This document shows, in pieces, positions 1 to 9,000 of a stretch of DNA of 64,000 nt. Both the position numbers and the translations under genes were made by a program. Location of the stretch: assembly GCA_041649635.1 (NCBI GenBank), contig JBAZMV010000005.1, positions 130,738-194,737 on the forward strand. Reading direction: 5' to 3'. The stretch comes from Dehalococcoidia bacterium. GTDB taxonomy: Bacteria > Chloroflexota > Dehalococcoidia > E44-bin15. How positions within the stretch are numbered: position 1 is the stretch's first letter; the number at the start of each line of letters is the position of its first letter. The notes beneath the pieces were generated by a model that saw only the letters and a program-made list of their open reading frames with translations, was not told the origin of the DNA and did not search any database.

Positions 1-498
1 CTCATACTTCTCGACGGCATCACAAGGCTGACGCGCGCCTACAACCTGGCGCTTCCGCCCAGCGGACGCACGCTCTCCGGCGGCATTGACTCCGTATCGC
101 TGTACCCGCCCAAGCGCTTCTTCGGCGCCGCGCGCAACATAGAGCAGGGCGGCTCGCTGACCATCATCGCCACCTGCCTGGTTGACACGGGCAGCCGCAT
201 GGACGATGTGATCTACGAGGAGTTCAAGGGCACCGGCAACATGGAGCTGCACCTTGACCGCAAGCTGGCCGAGCGCCGCATCTTCCCATCCATGGACCTG
301 CTGCGCAGCGGTACCCGCCGCGAGGAGCTGCTACACGACGAGGTCACTCTGCAGAAGATATGGCTCATGCGCCGCGTGGCCAATCTGGTGGCCGCCAACT
401 CGCAGAGCCCCACCGAGGCCGCTGAGCGCATACTGGAGCGTCTCGCCAAGACCGCCAGCAACAAGGAGTTTCTGGCAACGCTGACCAAGGAGATGTAG
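1..498 (+). CDS. rho: Transcription termination factor Rho, C-terminal part (cut by window edge)
   Basis: Rho is a ring-shaped RNA helicase that ends transcription at unstructured transcripts. The frame is open from base 1 and ends with TAG at 496-498, giving about 165 C-terminal residues. It contains the Walker B region LLDGITRLTRAYN, the SGGID segment, and the TGSRMDDVIYEEFKGTGN stretch typical of the Rho ATPase core, then the usual helical C-terminus. The Walker B serine seen in many Rho proteins (DSITR) is glycine here. The N-terminus and promoter lie outside the window. Family assignment is secure. No terminator hairpin follows directly, only a palindromic repeat at 530. Confidence 0.95.
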   Translation, partial: LILLDGITRLTRAYNLALPPSGRTLSGGIDSVSLYPPKRFFGAARNIEQGGSLTIIATCLVDTGSRMDDVIYEEFKGTGNMELHLDRKLAERRIFPSMDLLRSGTRREELLHDEVTLQKIWLMRRVANLVAANSQSPTEAAERILERLAKTASNKEFLATLTKEM

Positions 499-529
499 TC
501 ACGCGCCTTATCATTATTGTTTGATCTCC

Positions 530-557
530 GTAGGGGCGACCGGCCGGTCGCCCCTAC
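530..557. repeat. GTAGGGGCGAC-type palindrome
   Basis: Perfect 28-bp palindrome with outer arms GTAGGGG/CCCCTAC. Relatives with the same outer arms and different centres occur at 953-981, 5390-5417, 5435-5463, 41576-41603, 44932-44959 and 51535-51562, with decayed copies near 24590, 27874 and 35463. All lie between genes or touch a stop codon. Confidence 0.85.
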
Positions 558-658
558 CCATATATAATTCTCATCGCTGTCATCGCGGGCGAATAATCAT
601 TCGCCCCTACACGATTACCGAACGTAGGGTGGGCTGCGCCCACCAAATGATGCCCGAT

Positions 659-717
659 GAGATTGCCACGTCGTCCTTCCATAATTAGGGTGTACGGAAG
701 GACTCCTCGCAATGACA
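659..717. repeat. CATTGCGAG / GAAGCAATCT dispersed repeat
   Basis: Composite inverted repeat: GAGATTGCC at one end, CTCGCAATGACA at the other, and CGTCCTTCC/GGAAGGAC arms inside. Similar copies lie at 5471-5510, 9363-9414, 27801-27857 and 45095-45124. No coding capacity; probably a miniature non-autonomous element. Confidence 0.7.
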
Positions 718-720
718 GTT

Positions 721-818
721 ATGAAGAAAGAGGTGAAGGAGAAGCCTCCTTCCGGGGGACCGGGGGTGTCCCCCGGATTTTCCACGTCCCCCAACGTATG
801 GGGGACTAATAGGGGGTT
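721..818. repeat. ~100-bp dispersed element, copy A (diverged)
   Basis: Shares the order GAGGTxxAGGAGA, then GGGGGTGTCCCC, then TCCCCCAA...GGGGGA, then TAGGGGGTT with copies at 44993-45090 (same orientation) and 32935-33028 (inverted). Several internal GC-rich hairpins. It directly follows a CATTGCGAG repeat, as copy B is also associated with one. Confidence 0.7.
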
Positions 819-952
819 CGGCCTACCTCGACCAACGACATTCGACATTTCAACTGCAGTTAACCCACCGTTATAACGATTTTGTGGTGGGTTAATAAAC
901 CCACCCTACGTTTTGATCTTAATGTTTGGACTCCTCGCAATGACACGTTCAC

Positions 953-981
953 GTAGGGGAGGGTTTTAAACCCTCCCCTAC
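953..981. repeat. GTAGGGGAGGG-type palindrome
   Basis: Palindrome GTAGGGGAGGG-TTTTAAA-CCCTCCCCTAC. The same 29-base sequence recurs at 5435-5463, beyond the first surface-protein gene. Confidence 0.85.
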
Positions 982-1054
982 CAAGGGCGAACACATGGGT
1001 TCGCCCTGTACGGAACCACCCGGTCGATTTGTATCTATAGTACTCTTGGGGGGC

Positions 1055-1083
1055 TTGACAAATCAGCTTCAACAAGTTAGTAT
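1055..1083 (+). promoter_or_regulatory. Putative sigma-70-type promoter
   Basis: TTGACA at 1055-1060, a 17-base spacer, then TAGTAT at 1078-1083. The -35 is perfect and the -10 matches four of six consensus bases. A related promoter (GGGCTTGACAAAT) lies at 60262-60290. It could drive a short RNA ending at 1241 or form a long leader for the surface protein at 1511. Confidence 0.5.
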
Positions 1084-1159
1084 ATCTCAACGCCCTTGCG
1101 ATTTAATTGAAGAACAGTATATAGATTTTTTTTATTTTTCACTTGCGGTGAAGGATGTT

Positions 1160-1210
1160 ATGTATTTATTTATTACCGCAGAAAATATCAGAAATTTCGG
1201 TGGAAGCTAA
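1160..1210 (+). CDS. Possible 16-residue leader peptide
   Basis: ATG at 1160 is preceded by GAAGGA at 1150-1155 and followed by 15 further sense codons; the peptide begins MYLFITAENIR. The TAA stop (1208-1210) falls inside the 5' arm of the terminator hairpin at 1203-1230. A short inverted repeat, TGCGGT (1144-1149) with ACCGCA (1175-1180), would put the ribosome site and start codon in a loop. The layout resembles an attenuator leader, but no structural gene with a matching amino-acid bias follows. It could be chance. Confidence 0.25.
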   Translation: MYLFITAENIRNFGGS

Positions 1211-1241
1211 CCTGATAGGGGGTTGGCTTCTTCTGCTTTTT
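1203..1241 (+). terminator. Rho-independent terminator of the putative short transcript
   Basis: Ten-bp stem GAAGCTAACC/GGTTGGCTTC (one G-T pair) with an 8-base loop, followed by a T-rich run ending TTTTT at 1237-1241. Confidence 0.55.
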
Positions 1242-1277
1242 AATAAGTAAGCGCGAATCTAAGAACCTTAAAAAGTG

Positions 1278-1353
1278 AACTCACCCTCTAATCCCTCTCT
1301 TTCACAAAGAGAGGGAAGACGACACAGGCAATGATTTGTCGGCAGGGTGAGTT
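1278..1353. repeat. Nested inverted repeat upstream of the first surface-protein gene
   Basis: Outer arms AACTCACCCT (1278-1287) and AGGGTGAGTT (1344-1353); inner arms CCCTCTCT (1293-1300) and AGAGAGGG (1308-1315). It looks like a miniature mobile element or a strong leader-RNA structure. It lies about 160 bases before the start codon at 1511. Confidence 0.6.
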
Positions 1354-1510
1354 AAACAAGAAATTTAGACGCCAGGACTCCATATATCCTAAGGAAACTT
1401 TAGATGAAAGGGGGTGGGATAAAGATATTGAACGCAAGGCGGAATTGGAGACCAAACAACTTTGTTCTAAACACGTATTTGAAGGTCTCGATGATTTACA
1501 AGGAGGTTTA

Positions 1511-4500
1511 ATGAAAGGAAAGTTGACGAAACTTATGCTGGTGGCAATGATGCTCGTCACCGTGTTCGGCCTCGCGGCCTCACTGGCGACGGTATCATCC
1601 ACGGCCACTGTGTCAGCTGCGGTTGATAAGTGGTCCCGGATGGATTTGCCAACCACGTTAAACTATCAAATGTTCCCGGATAGCGCTATCTGGGACGTGA
1701 CAGGTGCCGATGACGGCACTCTGTTTGCCCTGGTGGAGGACACCACCGGCGACACCGACGTCATGGACGGCGCTGGCGCTCACGGGACATGGGACGGCCT
1801 GAGATGGGCTGTTTATCCGGCCTACTCGGACATAGCGCTGTTCAAGTCCACCGACGGCGGCTGCTCTTGGACACTGTGCTGGCATGTGCCCTCCTCAGAA
1901 AATGGCGCGCCAGTAGCGGTTGTACCGCAGCCCGGCTACGTCGATAACGACGCATCTAAGGACACGGTATTCGTGGCCATGGGCGCTCGCTATATCGGCA
2001 ATGGAATCGATGGCGACGCCTACACTCTCTATGCCGGACCTACCGGCGTAACACCTGTCGACGCCGTGGGCAACATCTACCGCTCGGAGACCGGCTGTGA
2101 TAGCTTCACCCGCGTCACCCCGCGCTGCCCCGGCGTTACCCTGGGCAGCTCCATCACATGCCTCGACGTCGTCGAGTGCAGCGTCTGCTCCGGCGGATGC
2201 CAGAACCCGTTCATGGCCATAGTTGGCACATCCAGCTTTGGTTTGAGCGCTGGCGACGCTGCGAACCCCGGTGTGACTAGCTTCGGCGAGGGCGTTTACT
2301 CCTGGAACCAGAACGGCGTGGCTATATGGAACGACATGCAGATTTCCAATGCCGTGCCCGGATTCGGCACCCCGCCCACACCCGGAACCATGGCTGCCGG
2401 CAACGGCCTGGATGTGCTCCAGGTTTACGGCTCGCGCAACTTCCCCACGGACCAGGTGATAATCGCCGTGGTTAACGACATCGCGAATGCCGACCCTGCT
2501 TATACCGCCAACACCAACGTTTTGGTTGGCGTCTATGTATGCTTCTGGGACGGCAACGACGGCTACTGGGGCGGCGATATAGACTCCCCGACAACCGCTT
2601 GCACATACGCGGCGGGCATTCCCGCTCTCCCGTGGCTTGGCGAGTCGGCCGGAGCCGCTTCCGTAACCACAGGCACAGACTTCAGCAACCTGGGAAGCTG
2701 CTACGTGTTCGTAGGGCTTGACGGCTGTTTAGCTCTTCCTACAAATAACGATGTCTGGCGCATCCGCGGACTTGCCACCGTGACAGGGCCCTCAACCACT
2801 GCTTCCTGCCGCGTAGGCATTTCCGGCGCCACCCACATCTCCGACATCATGATAAACTCGGAGATCAGCAACCCGCAGACGGCATGCTATGTCGCCTGCG
2901 ATTTCCCTCCCGCACAGGCTCAGGTCTTGAGCGTATACAACCTGCTTGTATGGCCGGGCCCCGTGCCTTCCTTTAAACCACAGTCGGGCGCATTCCCGAC
3001 CTACGTAACCGACGCGGCCGGCATAGTGTTTGCCGCGGGCGGCGGCGATGGCGTCACAACCAGCAGCGTGTCCAAGATGGCCGTGACCACGCGCGGTCCT
3101 GTCTTTAACGGCATTGGCATCATGGATGACATTGCTGTCAGCGAAAACATCCCCGGCTATGCAAGCCCGTGGTACGGCTCCTGGTGCCTTGCCGAGGCTG
3201 TTAGTGAGGAAGTCTCTCCCACCTATGAGAGCGACGGCCTTATCTATGTGGCCACCTACAGCGAATGGGACCACAACGGTTCCCGTTCAGATACCGCACT
3301 GAGCCTCTGGCGCCTTACCGACAGCTGCTGGGAGCGCATCATGTACGAGAACATCTCGCTCCCCGACGGCACTGTCTACTGGGGCAAAGATATGCTGCTC
3401 GATGCCGGCATAGCCACCTTTGTCGATGACTGGACCTGGTGGCCCAGGGTAGTGCCCCAGTTCTCCACCGACCAGAACATGTTCCTGATGGGCGGAGTCG
3501 CGAACTGGAATCGGTCCGTAATAAACGAGATGATCTGGACATCGCCCGACAAGGGCAACGACTGGAAGAGGCTGCCTCAGATGCCTATCGGCGCTTTCAA
3601 CTATTCTGCAAACGCAGCCGGCCTTGTTGAGAGCGGCTGGTGGGTACAGGACAACAATACGCTGTTCATTGGCGATGATGGCGGCTACATCTACACGACC
3701 AAGAACCGCGGCGCGAGCTGGACAGAGGGCGTCCTCACCGGCGTCGGCCTCGAGATTGACATGATACGCACATCCCCGATATTCAGCTTCACCGGCGCTG
3801 CCGGAACCGACCAGTGCCTCATCGCGGGCACCTACGACCAGGATGGATTTACGGACGAGGTCTGGCTGTCTCAAGACGGAGCCACGGTAAAGGACCTCGA
3901 GAACATCGGCGATGAGATTTACTCCAGCCCGGGATGGATGGACATCCTTTCCCATCCGATGGGCGGCACAGTTGTAAACTTCGATAAGAACTGGGCCACA
4001 AACCACATAGTCTACGCCGCAAGCGGCGGCTGGCTGGACAGATGGCAGATGGTAGGCATGGGCGCGGGCGGCATCGTTGACCTGAACCGCATCGATTACA
4101 CCGATGTGGTCGTTGCCCGTACCGAGGTCAACCTGACCGATCCTTCCGCTGCCACATGGGAGGACCTCTGGATCGCTGACGACTATAGCGACGTCGCCCC
4201 GGCACCACAGCCTCTCGATAGTATGGTGGTCGGCGATTCTCTCTATCGCTCTGTAACCCCGAGCATGCTGTCTATCGGTCCCGACGGGACGGTCTATGTG
4301 ACCTTCTCCATCTGGGATTCGAGCTACAACAACAACCTCCCTAGTTCTTGGTGGGGACCCGGTGACACCCCATCTCCTAATGGCGGCGGACGCTACACCA
4401 TGGGCGGCGTGCTGCGCTGTCTGGACGGCACCGCCACAGGCGCCGAGTTTGAAGTATGCCAGGACGGGCGTGGCACCTGGGACGGCCTCTGGCTCAACCG

Positions 4501-5296
4501 CGCTGTCCCCGGCTCAACCCACCTCATCTCCCTGACCTTCGACTGGAAGGAATGGCGCTTCAAGCTGGCCTTCTGGGAAGACACCCTCTCAGGCGCAGGC
4601 CCGGCTGCTTCCGGCCCGGCTAACGGCGCTACCGGCGTCGGCACAATCATGGCCGATACCAGCATAAGCGCACCTGTCAGCTGGGGCGCGCAGACCAGCG
4701 CCACACTGTATGAGTGGCAGGTCTCCGAGGATGCCGCGTTCTCCAATCCTCAGAGCGGCACCACCTCCGGGACATCCGTAACCGTTCCCGGACTCCAGGC
4801 TCAGACCGTATACTACTGGCGAGTACGGGCTGTTGAGCCCATGCTCGGCAAATGGAGCACCGTACAGGAGTTCACCACCGTTCCCGGCGGTGACTCAGGC
4901 GCTCCCGCGGCAGGCAAGCCTGAAGACGGATCTACAATATCGGATACCACTCCTCTGTTCACCTGGGGCAAGGTTGCTTCCGCAACCAACTACGAGTTGC
5001 AGGTAGCGACCGATCCCGGCTTCGGCGCCGCCGATATCGTCATCAACGAGACGCTCGGCGACATCTCGGCCTATGAGGCTGACAAGGAGCTGGTCAACGG
5101 CACATACTACTGGCGTGTGCGCGGCACCAACCCCGCGACCGATACCGAATCTCCCTGGAGCTTCGGCAGCTTCACCCTTGACACAGAGGCCGAGGGCGAG
5201 GGCACTCCGGTCTGGGTATGGGTGCTGATAATCGTCGGCGTACTGCTGGCCATTATCGTACTGGTGCTCATTCTGAGAACCAGACGCCCTGTTTAA
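1511..5296 (+). CDS. Large secreted surface protein with C-terminal membrane anchor (S-layer-like)
   Basis: 1261 residues. The start is placed at 1511 because AGGAGG lies at 1501-1506 and the first residues form a signal peptide (MKGKLTKLMLVAMM..., probable cleavage near VSAA). The longer in-frame ORF upstream lacks these signals. The body contains several Asp-box (BNR) motifs such as STDGGCSW, SPDKGNDW and TKNRGASW, pointing to a beta-propeller fold. Two fibronectin-III-like domains follow (repeated YYWRVR). The C-terminus is an acidic linker, a transmembrane helix beginning TPVWVWVLIIVG, and the tail RTRRPV. It is a paralogue of the protein at 6032, sharing anchor and terminator. The architecture suggests an abundant cell-envelope protein; an exact S-layer role is inference. 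Confidence 0.85.
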   Translation: MKGKLTKLMLVAMMLVTVFGLAASLATVSSTATVSAAVDKWSRMDLPTTLNYQMFPDSAIWDVTGADDGTLFALVEDTTGDTDVMDGAGAHGTWDGLRWAVYPAYSDIALFKSTDGGCSWTLCWHVPSSENGAPVAVVPQPGYVDNDASKDTVFVAMGARYIGNGIDGDAYTLYAGPTGVTPVDAVGNIYRSETGCDSFTRVTPRCPGVTLGSSITCLDVVECSVCSGGCQNPFMAIVGTSSFGLSAGDAANPGVTSFGEGVYSWNQNGVAIWNDMQISNAVPGFGTPPTPGTMAAGNGLDVLQVYGSRNFPTDQVIIAVVNDIANADPAYTANTNVLVGVYVCFWDGNDGYWGGDIDSPTTACTYAAGIPALPWLGESAGAASVTTGTDFSNLGSCYVFVGLDGCLALPTNNDVWRIRGLATVTGPSTTASCRVGISGATHISDIMINSEISNPQTACYVACDFPPAQAQVLSVYNLLVWPGPVPSFKPQSGAFPTYVTDAAGIVFAAGGGDGVTTSSVSKMAVTTRGPVFNGIGIMDDIAVSENIPGYASPWYGSWCLAEAVSEEVSPTYESDGLIYVATYSEWDHNGSRSDTALSLWRLTDSCWERIMYENISLPDGTVYWGKDMLLDAGIATFVDDWTWWPRVVPQFSTDQNMFLMGGVANWNRSVINEMIWTSPDKGNDWKRLPQMPIGAFNYSANAAGLVESGWWVQDNNTLFIGDDGGYIYTTKNRGASWTEGVLTGVGLEIDMIRTSPIFSFTGAAGTDQCLIAGTYDQDGFTDEVWLSQDGATVKDLENIGDEIYSSPGWMDILSHPMGGTVVNFDKNWATNHIVYAASGGWLDRWQMVGMGAGGIVDLNRIDYTDVVVARTEVNLTDPSAATWEDLWIADDYSDVAPAPQPLDSMVVGDSLYRSVTPSMLSIGPDGTVYVTFSIWDSSYNNNLPSSWWGPGDTPSPNGGGRYTMGGVLRCLDGTATGAEFEVCQDGRGTWDGLWLNRAVPGSTHLISLTFDWKEWRFKLAFWEDTLSGAGPAASGPANGATGVGTIMADTSISAPVSWGAQTSATLYEWQVSEDAAFSNPQSGTTSGTSVTVPGLQAQTVYYWRVRAVEPMLGKWSTVQEFTTVPGGDSGAPAAGKPEDGSTISDTTPLFTWGKVASATNYELQVATDPGFGAADIVINETLGDISAYEADKELVNGTYYWRVRGTNPATDTESPWSFGSFTLDTEAEGEGTPVWVWVLIIVGVLLAIIVLVLILRTRRPV

Positions 5297-5330
5297 GCGC
5301 TTTACGCTTAGACCACTAACCAGATAGCAG

Positions 5331-5364
5331 AGAGCCCCCCGCAAACGCGGGGGGCTCTTTTATT
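5331..5364 (+). terminator. Terminator of the first surface-protein gene
   Basis: Perfect 12-bp stem AGAGCCCCCCGC/GCGGGGGGCTCT with loop AAAC, then TTTATTT. The preceding 3' UTR also carries a small AAGCG/CGCTT hairpin. The same order and much of the same sequence follow the second paralogue. Confidence 0.92.
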
Positions 5365-5389
5365 TGGCGGCGATTAGCGTTATCGCAAT

Positions 5390-5417
5390 GTAGGGGCAAT
5401 TCATGAATTGCCCCTAC
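5390..5417. repeat. GTAGGGGCAATT-type palindrome
   Basis: Perfect 28-bp palindrome, GTAGGGGCAATTCA followed by TGAATTGCCCCTAC. The identical sequence occurs at 44932-44959. Confidence 0.85.
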
Positions 5418-5434
5418 GGCGAGGCCACCCCTTC

Positions 5435-5463
5435 GTAGGGGAGGGTTTTAAACCCTCCCCTAC
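5435..5463. repeat. GTAGGGGAGGG-type palindrome, second copy
   Basis: Same 29-base sequence as 953-981. Confidence 0.85.
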
Positions 5464-5528
5464 ATGAACGTGTCATTGCGAGACATTACATGGAACGGCG
5501 AAGCAATCTTATCATCTTTATAGTCGCT

Positions 5529-5553
5529 GTTGAAGGTGTTCTTCACCTTCAAC
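5529..5553. repeat. GTTGAAGGTG palindromic repeat
   Basis: Arms GTTGAAGGTG and CACCTTCAAC around TTCTT. Related copies at 25161-25183, 25985-26009 and 49300-49324, with a degenerate one near 25948. All are intergenic. Confidence 0.8.
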
Positions 5554-5775
5554 CGTCACGCCGTCGCGCAGGGTCGAACACGGGGGGTTGCCCTGTTACA
5601 GGCCATCTACGTGGGGGCGGGTTTTAAACCGCTTCCTTGGTGATAATCTACGGAATGCGATATAATATAACACAGCAGATTTGTAGGGACTGCCAATTCG
5701 ATAACAGGTAAACTTTCATATAAGGGAAGAACGGGCCGCATCATCGGCAAATGCTGGTTTTATAGCTAATGGGTA

Positions 5776-5804
5776 TTGACATTACATAGCCGATGTGATA
5801 CAAA
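5776..5804 (+). promoter_or_regulatory. Putative promoter of the second surface-protein gene
   Basis: TTGACA (5776-5781), 17-base spacer, TACAAA (5799-5804). This would give a leader of about 220 bases before the start at 6032. Confidence 0.5.
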
Positions 5805-6031
5805 TGTTTAATTGTGTATTTTTCTTAATGAGAATACTTTAAGTGACATAATGTGAGTTGGGGAGGCCCCCTGCTCATGCTTGCTATTTGATAGATTGAA
5901 AGGAGGAGATGCCTATAGAGTGAATCGACTGGTGGATAAGGACCACGAGGAATCTGCCCCCCCTCGCGGACTACCGATCCCGGACAAATAAGGACGGGGG
6001 GCGTATAGGTTCCTTAAGAAAGGAAGGAGAA

Positions 6032-9000
6032 ATGGAAGGAAAAAGAATAAAGGTATTCGGGGTGATCATGTCTCTCCTTCTGGTGTTTTCGTTTGCAGCG
6101 ACGTTCTCTCTATCCAGTACAAGCGTTGTCTCTGCAGGAACTCAGAAGTGGACACAGATTACTATCCCCGGTACAGATGATATGCAATTGGCTCCGGGCA
6201 CCGATGTCGGAGCTATGGCGGTCTCGCCTGATGGCGGGACTCTTTTTGTTGCTGTGTATGTGACTACCAACGCGTCTTTACCAACATTGATGACCGGTTA
6301 CTGGTACGTCTTTAAGTCGGTTGACGACGGCTACACATGGAAAAACACCGGCTACTCTAACTCGGCTGATGTTGATCCTACGGAGCAAATCGTAGCTATT
6401 AAAACCTCTCCCGACTGGATGGATGACGGTGTAGTGGTTGTAGCAACAACGGATGACGCTTACTATTCTGCAAATCGCGGTACTGCGTTTGAATCAATGG
6501 TTTTCAACGGGACAGGAACAATTACCAGCATGGACGTATCCCTCGACAATGATGGCGATCCTACCTATGTTCTGGGAACGACCACGGATGTTTGGCTGTT
6601 AAGCGGCTTCAGCGGCTGGGAAGAACAGTATGTTGGTGATGGTTTCGCGGTAAATGTCCTTGCCGTAGCGTTTTCGCCAGAGTATGGCGAAGACGGAACG
6701 ATATTTGCCATAATAACGGATGGCACTACCACGAAGATCAGGGCTGAAAGCGATATCTCGGTCAACAACTGGGGCTCGTATATTCAGGACGGGGTGTTTG
6801 ATAACCCTGATCTTGGTCCCATTGTTGCCAGCACGGCCAGTATAGCATTCCCTGAAGACTATAACTCCCAGCCATCGGTATTTGTAGGGCTTGAAGCGCT
6901 TGACTTTGCAACAGGGGCGATCGAAGCGGGCGACGCGTTTCGTGTTGACCTCGTAATGGGAACCATAGCAACTTCAAATGTCGAGGACCTTGATATCAGG
7001 GGCGAAAACACCGAAACGGATGTCAACAGTATCGCTGTATCAGGTGCATCGTCCTCTGCTTTCATTATTGTGGGACTTACTGCTTTGAATAATGAAGGGC
7101 CGATGAGCGAATGGAAGGCCCAGGCTCATTACAGCCAAAACGGAGGAGAATCATGGCTGCAATGTTACAAGCCGCCGTCAGGCATGTGGTTTGTATTCTG
7201 CGGGCCAATAGTAGTTATGGCACCAGACTTCGAAGATAGCGAAAAGGCGTATTGCAGTAATGGCTACATAAACCGTCCATCCTTAGGAGGTTACCAGCCC
7301 ACGTCATTCAGCGGTTTATATGTAAGCATAACGCAAGGTACTACGTGGAACGGACGCGGCCTTCTCGACCATGACATCGATGAGATTGAGGATGTGGTGC
7401 CGTCACCAAGATACGATACCGATAGTACTTTGTTCATGGTAACAAGAGATGATGTGGTAGATCTTCCATTGGGTATCAACGACTTTGGACTGCTGTGGGA
7501 GACAAAGGACGGCGGATCCAAGTGGGACCTCATTCTTGGTATGACTCTGCAGATTCCGTTGCCGGGAGTGGCAATAGACAAAATAGAGATCCCGGCTTAC
7601 TATCCAGATGAGCCGTCCATGTTCGTTACGGGGCCACAAAAGCCTATAGCGCCTTATGATGATACCAACATCATCGCAAGAACGACCGACGAAGGTAATT
7701 TGTGGGCATCAACGCTCAGGGCTCCTTCCGATGGAGACAATAATCCCCTGCCAGTGGATGCTTGGAAGGTAATTGACAATAAAACTCTCATTGTTGCCAA
7801 CTCAGACAAGGTTTGGAAAACAACGGATATGGGTGCCCACTGGATACAGGAAGATGGCAACAACATTACCGGAAATGTGATAGACCTGCAGCTCTGGAAT
7901 GATACCACCGTGATTGTCGGCACCGATGCAGGCGATGTCTTCATCTGTCAGAACTGGGAGACGGACTTCTCCTTCACCCAGGTAGGCGACAGCCCCGGCG
8001 TAGCCGGAGATGAGGTGCGTTTGGCATTCGATACCAATTATGATGACAACGGCATGATTTATGCCGGAGTTAACGGCAGCGCTGCTACACAGGGCGTCTG
8101 GAGAATAGACGCCAATGGCGGAGACGACTGGGAGCAGATATACGATGCAGAAGACATTCTGTCCATTGCATGCGATGGCAACGGCATACTCTGGGCGGTA
8201 GCTGATGGTGGCGTTGCTTTCTGGCCTGCTGCCCTTCCTCTATACCAAACAGCAGCCATCCGCCAGGTAAATCCAACAGCCCCGATTGATGATATCTTGC
8301 CCGGTGGCGAGTCTCCCTTCGAATATGCTGTGAATGGGTTAACATCGAACCTGTGGTTAGACCTTGAGACAGCTCCTACACAGACATACGTATTCGCCAT
8401 AGGCGGAGCTGGTAACACCGAGCTCTGGGCTTACATCGATACCCTGATAAAGCCTACCCTGATATCTCCCGCCGACGGCGCTACCGCTGCGGGCACAATC
8501 CTTCAAGGAAACGCCATGGCACTTCTGAGCCTCAGATGGGAAGAGATGCCCAAGGCAACGACGTATGAATATCAGGTAGCATACGATACGGGATTCGGGA
8601 GCATTGCCGTAGAAGACGATACGGTTGAGGGAACTCAAGCTACCATCCAGCTGTTCCTGGGTGAGCAGTACTACTGGCGTGTCAGGGCGGTAGAGCCCAT
8701 CGTCAGCCAGTGGTCGGATGTCTGGACATTCACCACACCGCTGGGTCCTGCCAGCTCCAAACCTATCGTCACGTATCCGGGGGCGGAGGACTCACACAAC
8801 GATATCCCGCTAACCCCGACGCTGACGTGGACCAGCACTGTCGAATGCACCGGATACGAACTGATGGTGGCCAAGAACTGCGACTGGTCGAGTCCGATAG
8901 TTAACCTGACCGGCTCCAGCGCACTTGGAACCGATACCTGCTACTCGATTACGCAGGCATTACATCAGGGCACCAACTACTGCTGGAAGGTTCGTGCTAT

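Larger units (their letters stand above)
499..1510. other. 1-kb gap rich in repeats, with a possible small transcript
   Basis: No convincing protein gene is present apart from a possible 16-codon leader. The stretch holds GTAGGGG-type palindromes (530-557, 953-981), a CATTGCGAG-type repeat (659-717), one copy of a ~100-bp dispersed element (721-818), a promoter (1055-1083), a terminator (1203-1241) and a nested inverted repeat (1278-1353). ORFs in other frames here lack ribosome binding sites and overlap the repeats. Confidence 0.7.
5297..6031. other. 735-bp gap between the two surface-protein genes
   Basis: No gene seen. Contents in order: terminator (5331-5364), two GTAGGGG palindromes (5390-5417, 5435-5463), a CATTGCGAG repeat (5471-5510), a GTTGAAGGTG palindrome (5529-5553), a promoter (5776-5804) and a long leader (about 5811-6031). 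The leader has a purine-rich AAAGGAGGAG followed by ATG and three more codons (5909-5923), and a possible GC hairpin (5957-6002) just before the ribosome site of the next gene. Confidence 0.7.

Noticed and set aside
995..1210. 71-codon plus-strand ORF before the surface-protein genes
   Set aside because: Starts inside a repeat and runs over the promoter at 1055. Only its last 17 codons have a ribosome site, and these are reported separately.
3287..4006. 239-codon minus-strand frame within the surface-protein gene
   Set aside because: No ribosome site or recognisable domain; it is the complement of a well-supported gene.
529..5463. CRISPR array suggested by many short repeats
   Set aside because: The repeats are palindromic, differ in sequence and have irregular spacing up to kilobases. 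There are no direct-repeat/spacer units and no cas genes.
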